A stretch of 64,000 nt of DNA from Rossellomorea sp. AcN35-11. Its GTDB lineage: Bacteria; Bacillota; Bacilli; Bacillales; Bacillaceae_B. Position numbers and translations under genes: made by a program. This document shows positions 27,861 to 36,650 of the stretch, one piece after another; within the stretch, counting starts at the first letter, position 1; each line of letters begins with the position of its first letter. The notes beneath the pieces are model-generated. The model made no database searches. It worked only from the letters and a program-made list of their open reading frames with translations, and was not told the DNA's origin. Location of the stretch: NCBI GenBank assembly GCA_030388825.1, contig CP128835.1, positions 1,854,001-1,918,000 on the forward strand, read 5' to 3'.

Positions 27861-28934
27861 GTGTCGATTCCAAGTGATCCTTTTTCGTTAATGACAAGAG
27901 TATACCGAAATGTTTTTCCGATGGTTCATAAGGAGTTAGATGAATGGAAGAAGCGTGCAGAAGCCATTCCCAATCATGAGCTAAGGAACCAGGCCCTTGC
28001 AAGTATCGAGCATAAGACCTTTCATTGTGAAGGCGGTTCGATCCTTTCCCTTCTGTCACTGGATAAAAAACACGATACCATCAGGTTTATCGTCGCGTAT
28101 CAAACCATAAGCGATTACTTGGATAATCTGTGTGATCGCAGCGTATCCCTTGATCCGGACGATTTTGAACTCCTCCATCAGTCCATGAAGGATTCCTTAA
28201 CGGTGGGAGCAGTTCCGGTCAATTACTACGCGTTAAGAGCCGATCAGGATGACGGTGGATATCTCAGGGATTTAGTGCTCACCTGTCAATCCGTCCTTTC
28301 AGCACTGAGCCACTACGACAGCATCAAAATGGATCTGGTTGAACTGTGTGAATACTATTGCGATCTGCAGATACATAAACATGTGAAGAAAGAGGAGAGG
28401 GAGGCAAGGCTGCAGGATTGGTTTGAAACACACCGCCACAACCTCCCCGACATGAATTGGTATGAGTTTTCCGCCTGTTCCGGATCCACACTCGGCATCT
28501 TCTGTCTTGTGGCATATGCATGTCGTGGAGATTTTCAGCCGTCTTACACAGAGAAGATCAAAAGCGGGTACTTCCCTTACATTCAGGGCCTTCATATTCT
28601 TCTTGATTACTTCATCGATCAGGATGAAGATATAGAAGGAGGGGACTTGAATTTCTGCTTCTATTATGAGGACGATGAGCACATGAAAAAACGGCTTCTT
28701 CATTTCCTTCAGAAAGCCGATGAACACACCCATGAATTGCCTCATGCCCACTTTCACCGCCTGATCAACAAAGGACTCATCGGCGTCTACCTGTCAGACG
28801 AAAAAGCAAGCAAACAGGAAAAGGTGCAATCCTTCTCCAAAGAATTCATCGGACAAGCCGGTTGGATCACCAGATTCTTCTATCTCAACGGCAAAATCTA
28901 CCGCAAATGGAGAAACCGTAAAAAGATATCCTAA
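27861..28934 (+). CDS. ytpB: YtpB, tetraprenyl-beta-curcumene synthase
   Basis: A 357-residue, helical, DUF2600 protein. In B. subtilis it cyclises all-E-heptaprenyl diphosphate (and others) to tetraprenyl-beta-curcumene, the start of C35 sesquarterpenes that are linked to spores and stress. The acidic motif DYLDNLCD and later DYFIDQDEDIEGGDLNF are the likely Mg-diphosphate sites. I chose GTG 27861, spaced well from GAGGTGG; GTG 27852 is too close. The C35 cyclase partner (SqhC) is not in the window. Confidence 0.88.
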   Translation: MSIPSDPFSLMTRVYRNVFPMVHKELDEWKKRAEAIPNHELRNQALASIEHKTFHCEGGSILSLLSLDKKHDTIRFIVAYQTISDYLDNLCDRSVSLDPDDFELLHQSMKDSLTVGAVPVNYYALRADQDDGGYLRDLVLTCQSVLSALSHYDSIKMDLVELCEYYCDLQIHKHVKKEEREARLQDWFETHRHNLPDMNWYEFSACSGSTLGIFCLVAYACRGDFQPSYTEKIKSGYFPYIQGLHILLDYFIDQDEDIEGGDLNFCFYYEDDEHMKKRLLHFLQKADEHTHELPHAHFHRLINKGLIGVYLSDEKASKQEKVQSFSKEFIGQAGWITRFFYLNGKIYRKWRNRKKIS

Positions 28935-28937
28935 AGA

Positions 28938-28990
28938 AAAAAAGGGACGGACCTTCGGAGTAGCTTCCGAAGGTCCGCCCCTTTTTTGTC
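28938..28990 (+). terminator. Terminator after ytpB, GGGACGGACC family
   Basis: AAAGGGACGGACCTTCGGA and TCCGAAGGTCCGCCCCTTT form a ~19-bp stem with one mismatch and T6 behind it. Stem core is shared with terminators at 22716, 32772 and 44020. Confidence 0.92.
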
Positions 28991-29256
28991 TTTTTATCGC
29001 AACCAAAAGAGTGCTGACTGCTTAAAAATTCGCCATTTTATACCATATTTATACATATTTAAAACGGAGTAAAATCTGATTTTGTGACAATATTCCCTCT
29101 TCTGGAATGATGAATCATCATACTAATTATCTAAATATGAAAAATGTAGTCGTACTAAATAACTAATTGTTATCTGAAAATATTTACTTTTCTGAATAAT
29201 TAAGTATATTGTAATTAGTGCCAATAATCATTATAGAAATAGAGGGGGGATCGTGC

Positions 29257-31659
29257 TTGAAAACACGAAAAGTATTGTCAATGGCCATGGCTGCCGCCAT
29301 TAGTGTAGGGGCCTTCACTGTCCCTGCATCAGCTGCAACCACTGTGCCGGAGAATGTGTTGGCAAAGCCAATGGTAAAGCATGAACATGAACACAAACAT
29401 GGAGGGCCTTTTGATTTAGGAATTGCGAATGATGAGCGCCTGATTGAAATGCTTAAGAAAGACGGGAAAATCAAGCAGAATGCGACACCTGGCGAGGCTG
29501 AAAAAGCGCTTCAGAAGTTCCTGAAAGCGAAAGCGGAATCTGCTGAAAAACAAGCAGGGGAATTACATGAAAATGAAGCTTCTGAAAAAGTGAAGCTTCA
29601 AGAACAAATGAAAAACAACGATTTGACGAATGGTAAAGGGAATAAATTGGGACAAGCTAAGAAGAATTCACCGGCTTCTGTAAAAGAAGAGGTGTATGAA
29701 GGTGAAATGCGTACGGATAAGGTACTGGTACTTTTAGTTGATTATCCGGACAGAAAGCATAATGAGATGAAGCCTGATGAAACGGATATGTATTATGATG
29801 GTGAAAATGCGTATTCCAGAGAGCACTATCAGGACATGCTGTTTGGAACAGGCGGATGGACAGGCCCGGACGGCAAAACATATGTATCGATGAAACAATA
29901 CTACGAGCAGCAGTCAGGCGGAAGTTATTCTGTTGAGGGGGAAGTTGCCGGATGGTACACAGCCAGTCAACCGGCAGCGGCATATGGAGGAAACTATCCT
30001 ACCGAAGATGGTAGCGATGTTAATGCGAGAGGTCTTGTAAAAGAAGCTCTGGCAGCGGCCGCGGCAGATCCGGAAGTAAACCTTGCCGATTATGACAAGT
30101 GGGATCGTTACGACCTAGATGGAGACGGAAACTATCTAGAGGCAGACGGTCTCGTTGACCACTTGATGGTCATCCACTCTGGTGTCGGGGAAGAAGCTGG
30201 TGGAGGAGAGTTAGGATCAGATGCTATTTGGTCCCACCGTTGGAATCTTGGAGGTGTGCATACTCTCCCAGGAACCGAAGCAACTGTTCCTTACTGGGGA
30301 GGAGCCATGGCAGCCTATGACTACACGATCGAACCGGAAGACGGTGCCGTCGGAGTCATGGCCCATGAATTCGGACATGATTTAGGACTTCCGGATGAAT
30401 ATGATACTCAGTATACAGGTGCAGGTGAACCGGTGAGTTACTGGTCCATCATGTCAAGCGGAAGCTGGGCAGGTGAAATTCCCGGGACACAGCCGACAGG
30501 ATTCAGTCCTTATATGAAGGAAATGCTGCAGGAATCTGCTGTAGTGGATAGTGAGGGAACTAAAGGGAATTGGCTGTCTGGTACTGAAGTGAGCCATGGT
30601 GATGTTAATAGTAAAGGTATGGAAGTGTTACTCGACGAAGCGAACACAAAAGGGACAAACAACGACGTAGTAAAAGTAACTCTTCCTCAAAAAGAAACGG
30701 TCATCAATGAGCCGGCAAGCGGTAAACATGAGTACTTCTCAGGCAGCGCTGATGATTTACACAACTATCTAACTAAAACGGTTGATCTGACAGATGCTTC
30801 ATCTGCACAGTTCAATTTCAAAGCTTGGTATGACATTGAAACGGATTGGGATTATGCCTATGTAACAGTTAACGGGGAGCCTGTAGCAAGTGAAATTACG
30901 ACTAACACAGACCCATATGGATCCAATCTAGGAAACGGAATCACAGGTTCATCTGACGGTTGGATCGATGCAACATTCGACCTATCCGCTTATGTGGGAC
31001 AAGAGGTGGAAGTGGCCATGGAATATGTAACGGATGCGGCCGTTTCGAATCCTGGTTTCTATGCTGACGATCTTTCCATTGTGGTCGACGGACAAGAAGT
31101 GGTATTCGATGATGCAGAAGGCGAACCTCAATTCACTTTAGACGGTTTTGACATAAACGACGGTATCAAACGCTCTGACCACTACTACCTCCTTGAGTGG
31201 CGCAGCCACAACGGTGTCGATGAAGGTCTTGCCAACATCCGCCGCGGTGCAAGCTTAATGCAATTCGATGGCGGATTAGTGGTATGGTATGTGGATAAGC
31301 AGTTCAGTGAGAACTGGACAGGGGCTCACCCTGGAGACGGTTTCGTCGGTGTAGTAGACGCAGATCAACATACGAACTATTGGAGTGATGGTTCAGTGGG
31401 ATCCACACGCTATCAGGTTCATGATGCCGCATTCAGCCTGAATAAATCTGAGAAAATGTTCTTGGATTACTCAAGCCTGTTAGGGATCACCATGAAAGAC
31501 AATCATACCGCCCGCAACCCATTATTCAACGACAGTGCGGACTACAGCAACAAAGGGTTGGTTGATGCCGGCCGTAACGTACCGAATTACGGATTGAAAT
31601 TCCGTGTTACAGGGCAAAGTGCTGATGGTACAGTCGGCAAGGTCTTGATCTTTAAGTAA
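29257..31659 (+). CDS. inhA: Secreted M6-family metalloprotease (immune inhibitor A type)
   Basis: A secreted zinc protease of about 800 residues. The signal peptide ends PASA-ATT near residue 27. A charged propeptide-like region follows, then the M6 catalytic domain with Ca-type DLDGDGNYLEADG and the zinc motif HEFGHDLGLPDEYD at about 370. The C-terminal half holds an immune-inhibitor MAM/jelly-roll-like domain (FNFKAWYDIETDWDYAYVTV). InhA proteins degrade host antimicrobial peptides in pathogens and feed proteolysis in free-living bacilli. It starts at TTG 29257 behind GAGGGGGGA. The 270 bp upstream are AT-rich with no gene. Confidence 0.9.
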   Translation: MKTRKVLSMAMAAAISVGAFTVPASAATTVPENVLAKPMVKHEHEHKHGGPFDLGIANDERLIEMLKKDGKIKQNATPGEAEKALQKFLKAKAESAEKQAGELHENEASEKVKLQEQMKNNDLTNGKGNKLGQAKKNSPASVKEEVYEGEMRTDKVLVLLVDYPDRKHNEMKPDETDMYYDGENAYSREHYQDMLFGTGGWTGPDGKTYVSMKQYYEQQSGGSYSVEGEVAGWYTASQPAAAYGGNYPTEDGSDVNARGLVKEALAAAAADPEVNLADYDKWDRYDLDGDGNYLEADGLVDHLMVIHSGVGEEAGGGELGSDAIWSHRWNLGGVHTLPGTEATVPYWGGAMAAYDYTIEPEDGAVGVMAHEFGHDLGLPDEYDTQYTGAGEPVSYWSIMSSGSWAGEIPGTQPTGFSPYMKEMLQESAVVDSEGTKGNWLSGTEVSHGDVNSKGMEVLLDEANTKGTNNDVVKVTLPQKETVINEPASGKHEYFSGSADDLHNYLTKTVDLTDASSAQFNFKAWYDIETDWDYAYVTVNGEPVASEITTNTDPYGSNLGNGITGSSDGWIDATFDLSAYVGQEVEVAMEYVTDAAVSNPGFYADDLSIVVDGQEVVFDDAEGEPQFTLDGFDINDGIKRSDHYYLLEWRSHNGVDEGLANIRRGASLMQFDGGLVVWYVDKQFSENWTGAHPGDGFVGVVDADQHTNYWSDGSVGSTRYQVHDAAFSLNKSEKMFLDYSSLLGITMKDNHTARNPLFNDSADYSNKGLVDAGRNVPNYGLKFRVTGQSADGTVGKVLIFK

Positions 31660-31665
31660 AAACGA

Positions 31666-31706
31666 ATCATCAAGGGTGACTGCCTATTCGGCTGTCACCC
31701 TTTAAG
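31666..31706 (+). terminator. Probable terminator after the M6 protease gene
   Basis: AAGGGTGAC and GTCACCCTT form a 9-bp stem with extra GC pairs near the loop; the T-run is short (TTTA), so strength is uncertain. Confidence 0.6.
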
Positions 31707-31775
31707 CATGTGAGTGGACATTTTTTACTGGGGAATTGATAATAATACTCACATCAATTAAAGGAGATGTCCATT

Positions 31776-32771
31776 TTGAAGCTAAGTGTTTTAGACCAGT
31801 CACCCATTTCAGAAGGAATGAGCCCCCAAGAGGCTTTACAACATACAGTGCAATTGGCACAGCATACAGAAAGATTGGGATTCCAGCGCTTCTGGGTTTC
31901 AGAGCATCATGATTCCACAGGGCTTGCAGGCTCGTCTCCAGAGGTATTGATCGCCCACCTGGCCCAGAACACTTCAAAAATCCGTGTAGGTTCAGGGGGA
32001 GTGATGCTCCCACATTATTCTTCATACAAGGTGGCGGAAAATTTTCGCTTGCTTGAAGGGTTGAATCCGAACCGGATCGACTTAGGACTTGGAAGGGCGC
32101 CTGGGGGCATGCCTATGGCCACGATGGCCCTGCATGACGGCAAGCCGAGGGACGTGAACCGCTATCCTGAGCAAATTGATGATCTCCTCGGTTATTTAAC
32201 GGATTCATTACCGGATACCCATCCCTACCAAGGATTGACGGCGGCACCAAAGATTCAAACGATGCCGGAAGTATGGATGCTCGGTTCAAGTCCATCAAGC
32301 GCTATGCTGGCAGCGCAAAAAGGGCTGCCGTATACGTTTGCCCAGTTTATCAATGGAGAAGGCGGCCCTCAATATACCCAGGCTTACAGGAATCATTTTG
32401 TTCCTTCCGACTATTTGAAGGAGCCTCAAAACATCGTGGCTGTATTCGCCATCTGTGCCGAAACCGATGAAGAAGCAGAGAGAATCGCATCAAGCCTCGA
32501 CCTGTCCATCCTGATGATCGAGCAGGGGATGCGCTCTAACGGGACCCCGAGCCCGGAAAAAGCAGCGGCTTATCAGTACACGCCATTTGAAGAGATGAGG
32601 GTGCGTGAAAACCGTAAACGGATGGTCGTCGGAAATCCTAAAAAAGTGAAGCAACAGCTGCTTTCCCTGAGTGAACAATATCAAACGGATGAAATCATGC
32701 TCGTCACCATCACCTACGACTTCCAGGACAAACTCAAATCCTTCGAACTGATCGCGAACGAATGGTTATAG
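31776..32771 (+). CDS. LLM-class flavin-dependent oxidoreductase
   Basis: A luciferase-like TIM-barrel monooxygenase of 331 residues. It begins LKLSVLDQSPISEGMSPQEA and continues RFWVSEHHDSTGLAGSSPEV, the usual N-terminal pattern of the YvbT/MsnO8-like subfamily, with GLGRAPGG as flavin-phosphate region. I place the start at TTG 31776, because the in-frame ATG at 31767 directly abuts its AAAGGAG. The substrate is unknown. It is monocistronic, with a strong terminator behind it. Confidence 0.85.
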   Translation: MKLSVLDQSPISEGMSPQEALQHTVQLAQHTERLGFQRFWVSEHHDSTGLAGSSPEVLIAHLAQNTSKIRVGSGGVMLPHYSSYKVAENFRLLEGLNPNRIDLGLGRAPGGMPMATMALHDGKPRDVNRYPEQIDDLLGYLTDSLPDTHPYQGLTAAPKIQTMPEVWMLGSSPSSAMLAAQKGLPYTFAQFINGEGGPQYTQAYRNHFVPSDYLKEPQNIVAVFAICAETDEEAERIASSLDLSILMIEQGMRSNGTPSPEKAAAYQYTPFEEMRVRENRKRMVVGNPKKVKQQLLSLSEQYQTDEIMLVTITYDFQDKLKSFELIANEWL

Positions 32772-32816
32772 AAAATGAGGGACGGACCTTTGAAAGGTCC
32801 GTCCCTCATTTTTTAT
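32772..32816. terminator. Bidirectional terminator, GGGACGGACC family
   Basis: AAATGAGGGACGGACCTTT and AAAGGTCCGTCCCTCATTT form a perfect 19-bp palindrome between convergent genes, with T-runs on both sides. Its T-run overlaps the stop of mnmM. Confidence 0.93.
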
Positions 32817-33385
32817 CTCTTCTCCAGCGCCACAATGAATGGAGGGTTATTAAGCTGGTTCATGAACTGATAGCGAAGGACATGGACATAGGTTTGATCC
32901 AATTTTTCCACGTAGCGGAGGATGTAGTCCCGTTCCACTGCTCCTTCGGGGTGTCCGTGATAAATGACAAGAACGAGTATCCCTTCAGGCGCCATCATTT
33001 CTAAAATTTGATTTAATGCAAGGATCGTCGTTTTTGGACGAGTGACGATCTCCTTGTCCCCTCCAGGCAAGTATCCGAGGTTGAAGACTGCCCCTGTCAC
33101 TTTCCCGTGATGCACCGGGGGAATGACGTTCATGACCGTCTCATGTCCCTGGTGAAAGAGTGTCACCCGGTGAGAAAGATCGTGGGTCATGAGCTGTTCT
33201 TTTGTGTTCTCTATGGCTTCTTCCTGAATATCAAATCCATAGACCCGGCCGTTTTCACCTACAAGTTGAGCGAGAAATAAGGTGTCGTGTCCGTTCCCGA
33301 GCGTTGCATCTATTGTAATATCCCCTGGTGAGACAGCACGTTCCAACAGCTGTCTTGCAAAAGGTAAGATTCGATCTAATTTCAT
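32813..33385 (-). CDS. mnmM: MnmM (YtqB), tRNA mnm5(s2)U methyltransferase
   Basis: A Rossmann SAM methyltransferase of 190 residues. Motif I is DATLGNGHDTLFLAQ, followed by VYGFDIQEEAI and the NLGYLPGGD motif typical of the YtqB group. MnmM of Gram-positive bacteria adds the final methyl of 5-methylaminomethyl uridine at tRNA wobble position 34. It overlaps the upstream radical-SAM gene by four bases, so the two are cotranslated and likely consecutive steps. Confidence 0.9.
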   Translation of the reverse strand: MKLDRILPFARQLLERAVSPGDITIDATLGNGHDTLFLAQLVGENGRVYGFDIQEEAIENTKEQLMTHDLSHRVTLFHQGHETVMNVIPPVHHGKVTGAVFNLGYLPGGDKEIVTRPKTTILALNQILEMMAPEGILVLVIYHGHPEGAVERDYILRYVEKLDQTYVHVLRYQFMNQLNNPPFIVALEKR

Positions 33386-34347
33386 GCTTTCACATCCACT
33401 TTATAAAATTTTCCCTGCCAGCTGTCCCGGCGTTTTAGTTCATCGTCGATGGCGTTCAATACGTTCCATTTGTTCACGCTCCACATAGGTCCGATCATGA
33501 GGTCGATAGGTCCGTCCCCCGTGATGCGGTGAACGATCATTTCAGGAGGGATGATTTCGAGCTGATCGCAAACCAGCTTAACGTAATGATCGAATTCCAT
33601 GAAGTCCACGAGCCCTTTTTCATATTGCTTGACCATGGGTGTTCCCTTCAGTAAGTGCAAGAGGTGAATCTTGATTCCCTGTACGTCGAGCTTAGCGACT
33701 TCCCTTGCCGTCTCCATCATCATTTGCTCATCTTCCTGGGGCAGACCGTTAATGATATGAGAGCATACCCGAATGCCGTGTTTTCTTAATTTATTGACGC
33801 CGTCCACATAACATTGGTAGTCATGGGCGCGATTGATCAAGCCTGCCGTTTTTTCATGAACGGTCTGCAGTCCAAGTTCTACCCATAAATACGTTCGTTC
33901 GTTTAATTCAGCCAGGTATTCCACGACGTCGTCAGGAAGGCAGTCGGGACGGGTTGCGATGGAAATGCCCACGACCCCTTCTTGCTTGAGTACGGATTCA
34001 TACTTTTCCCTAAGCACTTCCACAGGTGCGTGTGTGTTGGTGAACGCCTGAAAGTACGCCATATACTTTCCATCTTTCCACTTCCTGTGCATCTTGTCCT
34101 TCACATCGTTAAATTGCTTTTCTAAAGAGTCGACCCTGCTTCCTGCAAAGTCACCGGAGCCTGCCGCACTGCAGAACGTACAGCCGCCGTGTGCGACGGT
34201 GCCATCCCGGTTCGGGCAGTCGAAGCCTCCGTCAAGGGCAACCTTAAAAACTTTATGACCAAAATGGTTTCGTAAATGATAATTCCACGTATGGTATCGT
34301 TTTAAATCTGTGGCATATGGAAATGGGTTTGTCCCGATGACAAACAC
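33382..34347 (-). CDS. mnmL: MnmL (YtqA), TIGR01212-family radical SAM enzyme
   Basis: A radical-SAM protein of about 322 residues. Cluster cysteines lie in FDCPNRDGTVAHGGCTFC near residues 45-62, as in TIGR01212 proteins. B. subtilis YtqA has been assigned to conversion of cmnm5U to nm5U in tRNA, just ahead of MnmM. The start is uncertain: GTG 34347 directly adjoins its AGGAGG, so a rarer codon four triplets later may be used. Its 3' end overlaps mnmM by four bases. Confidence 0.88.
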   Translation of the reverse strand: MFVIGTNPFPYATDLKRYHTWNYHLRNHFGHKVFKVALDGGFDCPNRDGTVAHGGCTFCSAAGSGDFAGSRVDSLEKQFNDVKDKMHRKWKDGKYMAYFQAFTNTHAPVEVLREKYESVLKQEGVVGISIATRPDCLPDDVVEYLAELNERTYLWVELGLQTVHEKTAGLINRAHDYQCYVDGVNKLRKHGIRVCSHIINGLPQEDEQMMMETAREVAKLDVQGIKIHLLHLLKGTPMVKQYEKGLVDFMEFDHYVKLVCDQLEIIPPEMIVHRITGDGPIDLMIGPMWSVNKWNVLNAIDDELKRRDSWQGKFYKVDVKA

Positions 34348-34553
34348 CTCCTACTTTTCAATCTATATGTTTGTTTGTATGTATGACGCTCAAAAAGATT
34401 TTAACATGAACACGGGGGCAAATGTATCCTGCAAGTTGAAATAGGCGAAGATTACCACTTCTGAAATGGGGGAAACCGTTCAAACTAAAGGGGAGGAGAG
34501 TAAGGATACTCACTTTCCTCTGCTTTATTCCATATGTTAAGGAGGTAGTCGCA

Positions 34554-34847
34554 ATGGCAACAAGAAATTCGATTGATGAATGCATTCAAAAGTGTGAAGA
34601 TGCCATTCGTTACGCTCAAGAACAATATAAATCAGGAACACAGCAGGAGCATTACCATGATGTTGAATATACTCAAGCTATGCAGCAATTGGAGAAAGCG
34701 GTGAATGATGTCGCACATTTAGCCAATAGTGCGAACTCCCAGCAGCGTGAACAATTGCATCGCATGAGACTTCAGCTTCAAAACCTGCAGAATGAAATGA
34801 TTTTGTTGGATCATGATCCAAATGTAGTGGGAGGGAAATTACATTGA
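34554..34847 (+). CDS. ytzC: YtzC family protein (DUF2524)
   Basis: A 97-residue helical, Gln-rich protein (SIDECIQKCEDAIRYAQEQY, then QQREQLHRMRLQLQNLQNEM) that fits the YtzC family in sequence type and position. It probably forms a helical hairpin or coiled coil in the cytoplasm. ATG 34554 follows AAGGAGGTAGTCGC. Function unknown. Confidence 0.85.
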   Translation: MATRNSIDECIQKCEDAIRYAQEQYKSGTQQEHYHDVEYTQAMQQLEKAVNDVAHLANSANSQQREQLHRMRLQLQNLQNEMILLDHDPNVVGGKLH

Positions 34848-35008
34848 CCACGCGTTCCGACCAAAACAATCCCGAACAAAAGACCAGAAGTGATTTCAGG
34901 AATCTTGATACTGAATTCGGGGCTGAAAATAATCCCGTGAAAACAGCAAAAAAACGGTATGAAAAACAGGCGCAGCCTGTCAAATCCAACCATCATAATG
35001 GAAAATGA
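34844..35008 (+). CDS. Small hydrophilic protein coupled to ytzC
   Basis: A 54-residue ORF starting at TTG 34844, overlapping the ytzC stop by four bases, with GGAGGG eight bases upstream. It is rich in Asn, Lys and Gln (SDQNNPEQKTRSDFRNLDTE and TAKKRYEKQAQPV) and has no hydrophobic core, so it is likely disordered. Similar tiny proteins in bacilli are mislabelled as glycogen or spore proteins; I cannot assign a role. The overlap, ribosome site and terminator support translation. Confidence 0.65.
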   Translation: MTTRSDQNNPEQKTRSDFRNLDTEFGAENNPVKTAKKRYEKQAQPVKSNHHNGK

Positions 35009-35015
35009 TCTTATT

Positions 35016-35056
35016 AAGCGAGGTGTGCTCCTTCCAGGGCACCTCGTTTTTTAGTT
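35016..35056 (+). terminator. Terminator after the ytzC unit
   Basis: CGAGGTGTGCTCC and AGGGCACCTCG pair around TTCC, followed by TTTTTT. Confidence 0.88.
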
Positions 35057-35079
35057 TGTGTAAAAAGGGACAGCGGTAA

Positions 35080-35095
35080 CAAGAAATATTTCTTG
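35080..35095. promoter_or_regulatory. Perfect 16-bp palindrome upstream of yttB
   Basis: CAAGAAATATTTCTTG is a perfect palindrome 71 bp before the yttB start, with no T-run. Size and position suit a dimeric repressor operator; the regulator is unknown. Confidence 0.5.
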
Positions 35096-35165
35096 CCCCC
35101 TCTCTAAAAAAAGAGTAAAATCCTTTTGGGACTCGAAATAAGTTAGTGGAAAGGGGGCGGAAACT

Positions 35166-36347
35166 ATGCCCAAATCTTTATGGCTGCTTGTCATTGGCAT
35201 GATGGTGAATGTGACAGGTGCCTCTTTTTTATGGCCGCTTAATACGATTTATCTTCACGAGAATTTAGGGAAATCACTGTCTGTTGCGGGAATCGTACTG
35301 ATGATGAACGCCGGTGCAAGTGTCATCGGAAACCTGGTCGGGGGGACGTTATTTGATAGGATTGGCGGCTATCGTTCCATTCTGTCAGGGATATCCATCA
35401 CTCTGGCTGCATTGGTGGGAATGAATATTTGGCACGGGTGGCCACATTACGTAGTATTGTTGACGATTGTCGGATTTGGCTCAGGGATCGTGTTTCCATC
35501 CATGTATGCCATGGCAGGTTCGGTGTGGCCTGAAGGCGGACGCAAAGCATTCAATTCTGTCTACGTTGCCCAAAACATTGGTGTCGCCGTCGGGGCTGCA
35601 TCAGGCGGATTGATCGCCTCATTTTCGTTCAATTATATATTTTTAGCGAATTTATGTATGTATATCGTCTTTTTTTTCATCGCCTTCTTTGGTTATCGGA
35701 ACATTACGGTCTCCGGTCATTCACCATCTGTATTGAGTGAATCGAAGGTAATCAGGGATAAATCGAAGTTGAAGGCCTTGCTCTTCATCTGTACAGCCTA
35801 TTTATTATGCTGGATGGGATATGTTCAGTGGCAGTCCACCATCGCGACCTATACTCAGGAAATCAACATCAGCTTGAAGCAGTATAGCTTTTTATGGACC
35901 ATCAATGGCGCGATGATTGTTCTGGCCCAGCCGATATTATCAAAAGTCATTAAGCGTTTTGAACATAATTTAAAGCTTCAAATTATGATCGGGACGATCA
36001 TTTTCATGGTTTCGTTTGCGGTTGCTTCGATTTCCGATCAATTCCAATGGTTTGCCATTGCGATGATCATTTTGACCGTCGGGGAAATGCTCATCTGGCC
36101 TGCTGTTCCTACGATAGCCAACTCCCTTGCCCCAAAAGGAAGAGAGGGATTCTATCAGGGGATAGTAAATAGTACGGCAACGGGAGGAAGAATGATCGGA
36201 CCGTTCATCGGTGGGGTATTAGTGGACGTATTCAGCATGCAGGTGCTGTTTATGACATTGATTGCATTCTTTCTGGTTTCTTTAGTCATTACAAGTCAAT
36301 ATGACCGACCGCTGAAAAAAGCAGTATCCGTATCGGTCCAATCATAA
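35166..36347 (+). CDS. yttB: MFS transporter (YttB-like)
   Basis: A 12-helix major facilitator of 393 residues. The loop 2-3 motif GGTLFDRIGGYRSILSG corresponds to the usual GxLxDRxGRR, and PKGREGFYQG lies in the loop after helix 10. It is likely a drug or metabolite exporter; the substrate is unknown. ATG 35166 follows AAAGGGGGC. It is monocistronic with its own terminator and a possible operator palindrome upstream. Confidence 0.85.
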   Translation: MPKSLWLLVIGMMVNVTGASFLWPLNTIYLHENLGKSLSVAGIVLMMNAGASVIGNLVGGTLFDRIGGYRSILSGISITLAALVGMNIWHGWPHYVVLLTIVGFGSGIVFPSMYAMAGSVWPEGGRKAFNSVYVAQNIGVAVGAASGGLIASFSFNYIFLANLCMYIVFFFIAFFGYRNITVSGHSPSVLSESKVIRDKSKLKALLFICTAYLLCWMGYVQWQSTIATYTQEINISLKQYSFLWTINGAMIVLAQPILSKVIKRFEHNLKLQIMIGTIIFMVSFAVASISDQFQWFAIAMIILTVGEMLIWPAVPTIANSLAPKGREGFYQGIVNSTATGGRMIGPFIGGVLVDVFSMQVLFMTLIAFFLVSLVITSQYDRPLKKAVSVSVQS

Positions 36348-36350
36348 TAG

Positions 36351-36382
36351 AAGCCCCAATGAAATCATTGGGGCTTTTTTCC
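36351..36382 (+). terminator. Terminator after yttB
   Basis: AAGCCCCAATG and CATTGGGGCTT pair around AAAT, followed by TTTTT. Confidence 0.9.
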
Positions 36383-36385
36383 CAT

Positions 36386-36510
36386 ATAAAAAGGGCTCCC
36401 GTTTCCTACGGAAGCCCACTTGCAAAAAATTGAGGCGAGAGATCAGCAAACGCCACATCGTTTGTTGTCACAAGGACGTGATCCCCGACTTACACAATTC
36501 AGCTCATCGC
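36386..36510 (-). ncRNA. Candidate small RNA with own promoter and terminator
   Basis: On the minus strand TTGTTT (36540-36545) and TATTCT (36517-36522) are 17 bp apart, a good housekeeping promoter. About 125 nt later a GC-rich stem (GGGCTTCCGT/ACGGGAGCCC) with TTTTT ends the transcript. Between them are a hairpin CAAACG-ATGTGG-CGTTTG and a possible closing helix of GAGCGATGAG with CTCTCGCCTC. No ORF with a ribosome site fits, and no gene follows on that strand, since yttB is convergent. I do not recognise an Rfam family; 6S RNA was considered but the long bulged hairpin is not evident. Confidence 0.55.
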
Positions 36511-36516
36511 TCTATT

Positions 36517-36545
36517 AGAATAGCACAGGACAGGTAAGAAAACAA
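36517..36545 (-). promoter_or_regulatory. SigA-type promoter of the candidate sRNA
   Basis: TTGTTT-17 bp-TATTCT on the minus strand, with an A/T-rich block upstream (AAAAAAAAGGGA). Confidence 0.65.
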
Positions 36546-36650
36546 TCCCTTTTTTTTATAAAAACAATATGCAGAGATTTACGGAGTCTTATGAGCTGTT
36601 TCAGGGATGCTCTGCACTGGAGATACAGGAACAGCAGGCAGATCCTTGGT

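Noticed and set aside
36386-36510. 6S RNA or tmRNA-like identity for the candidate sRNA
   Set aside because: Too short, and neither the long bulged hairpin of 6S nor tRNA-like ends could be found.
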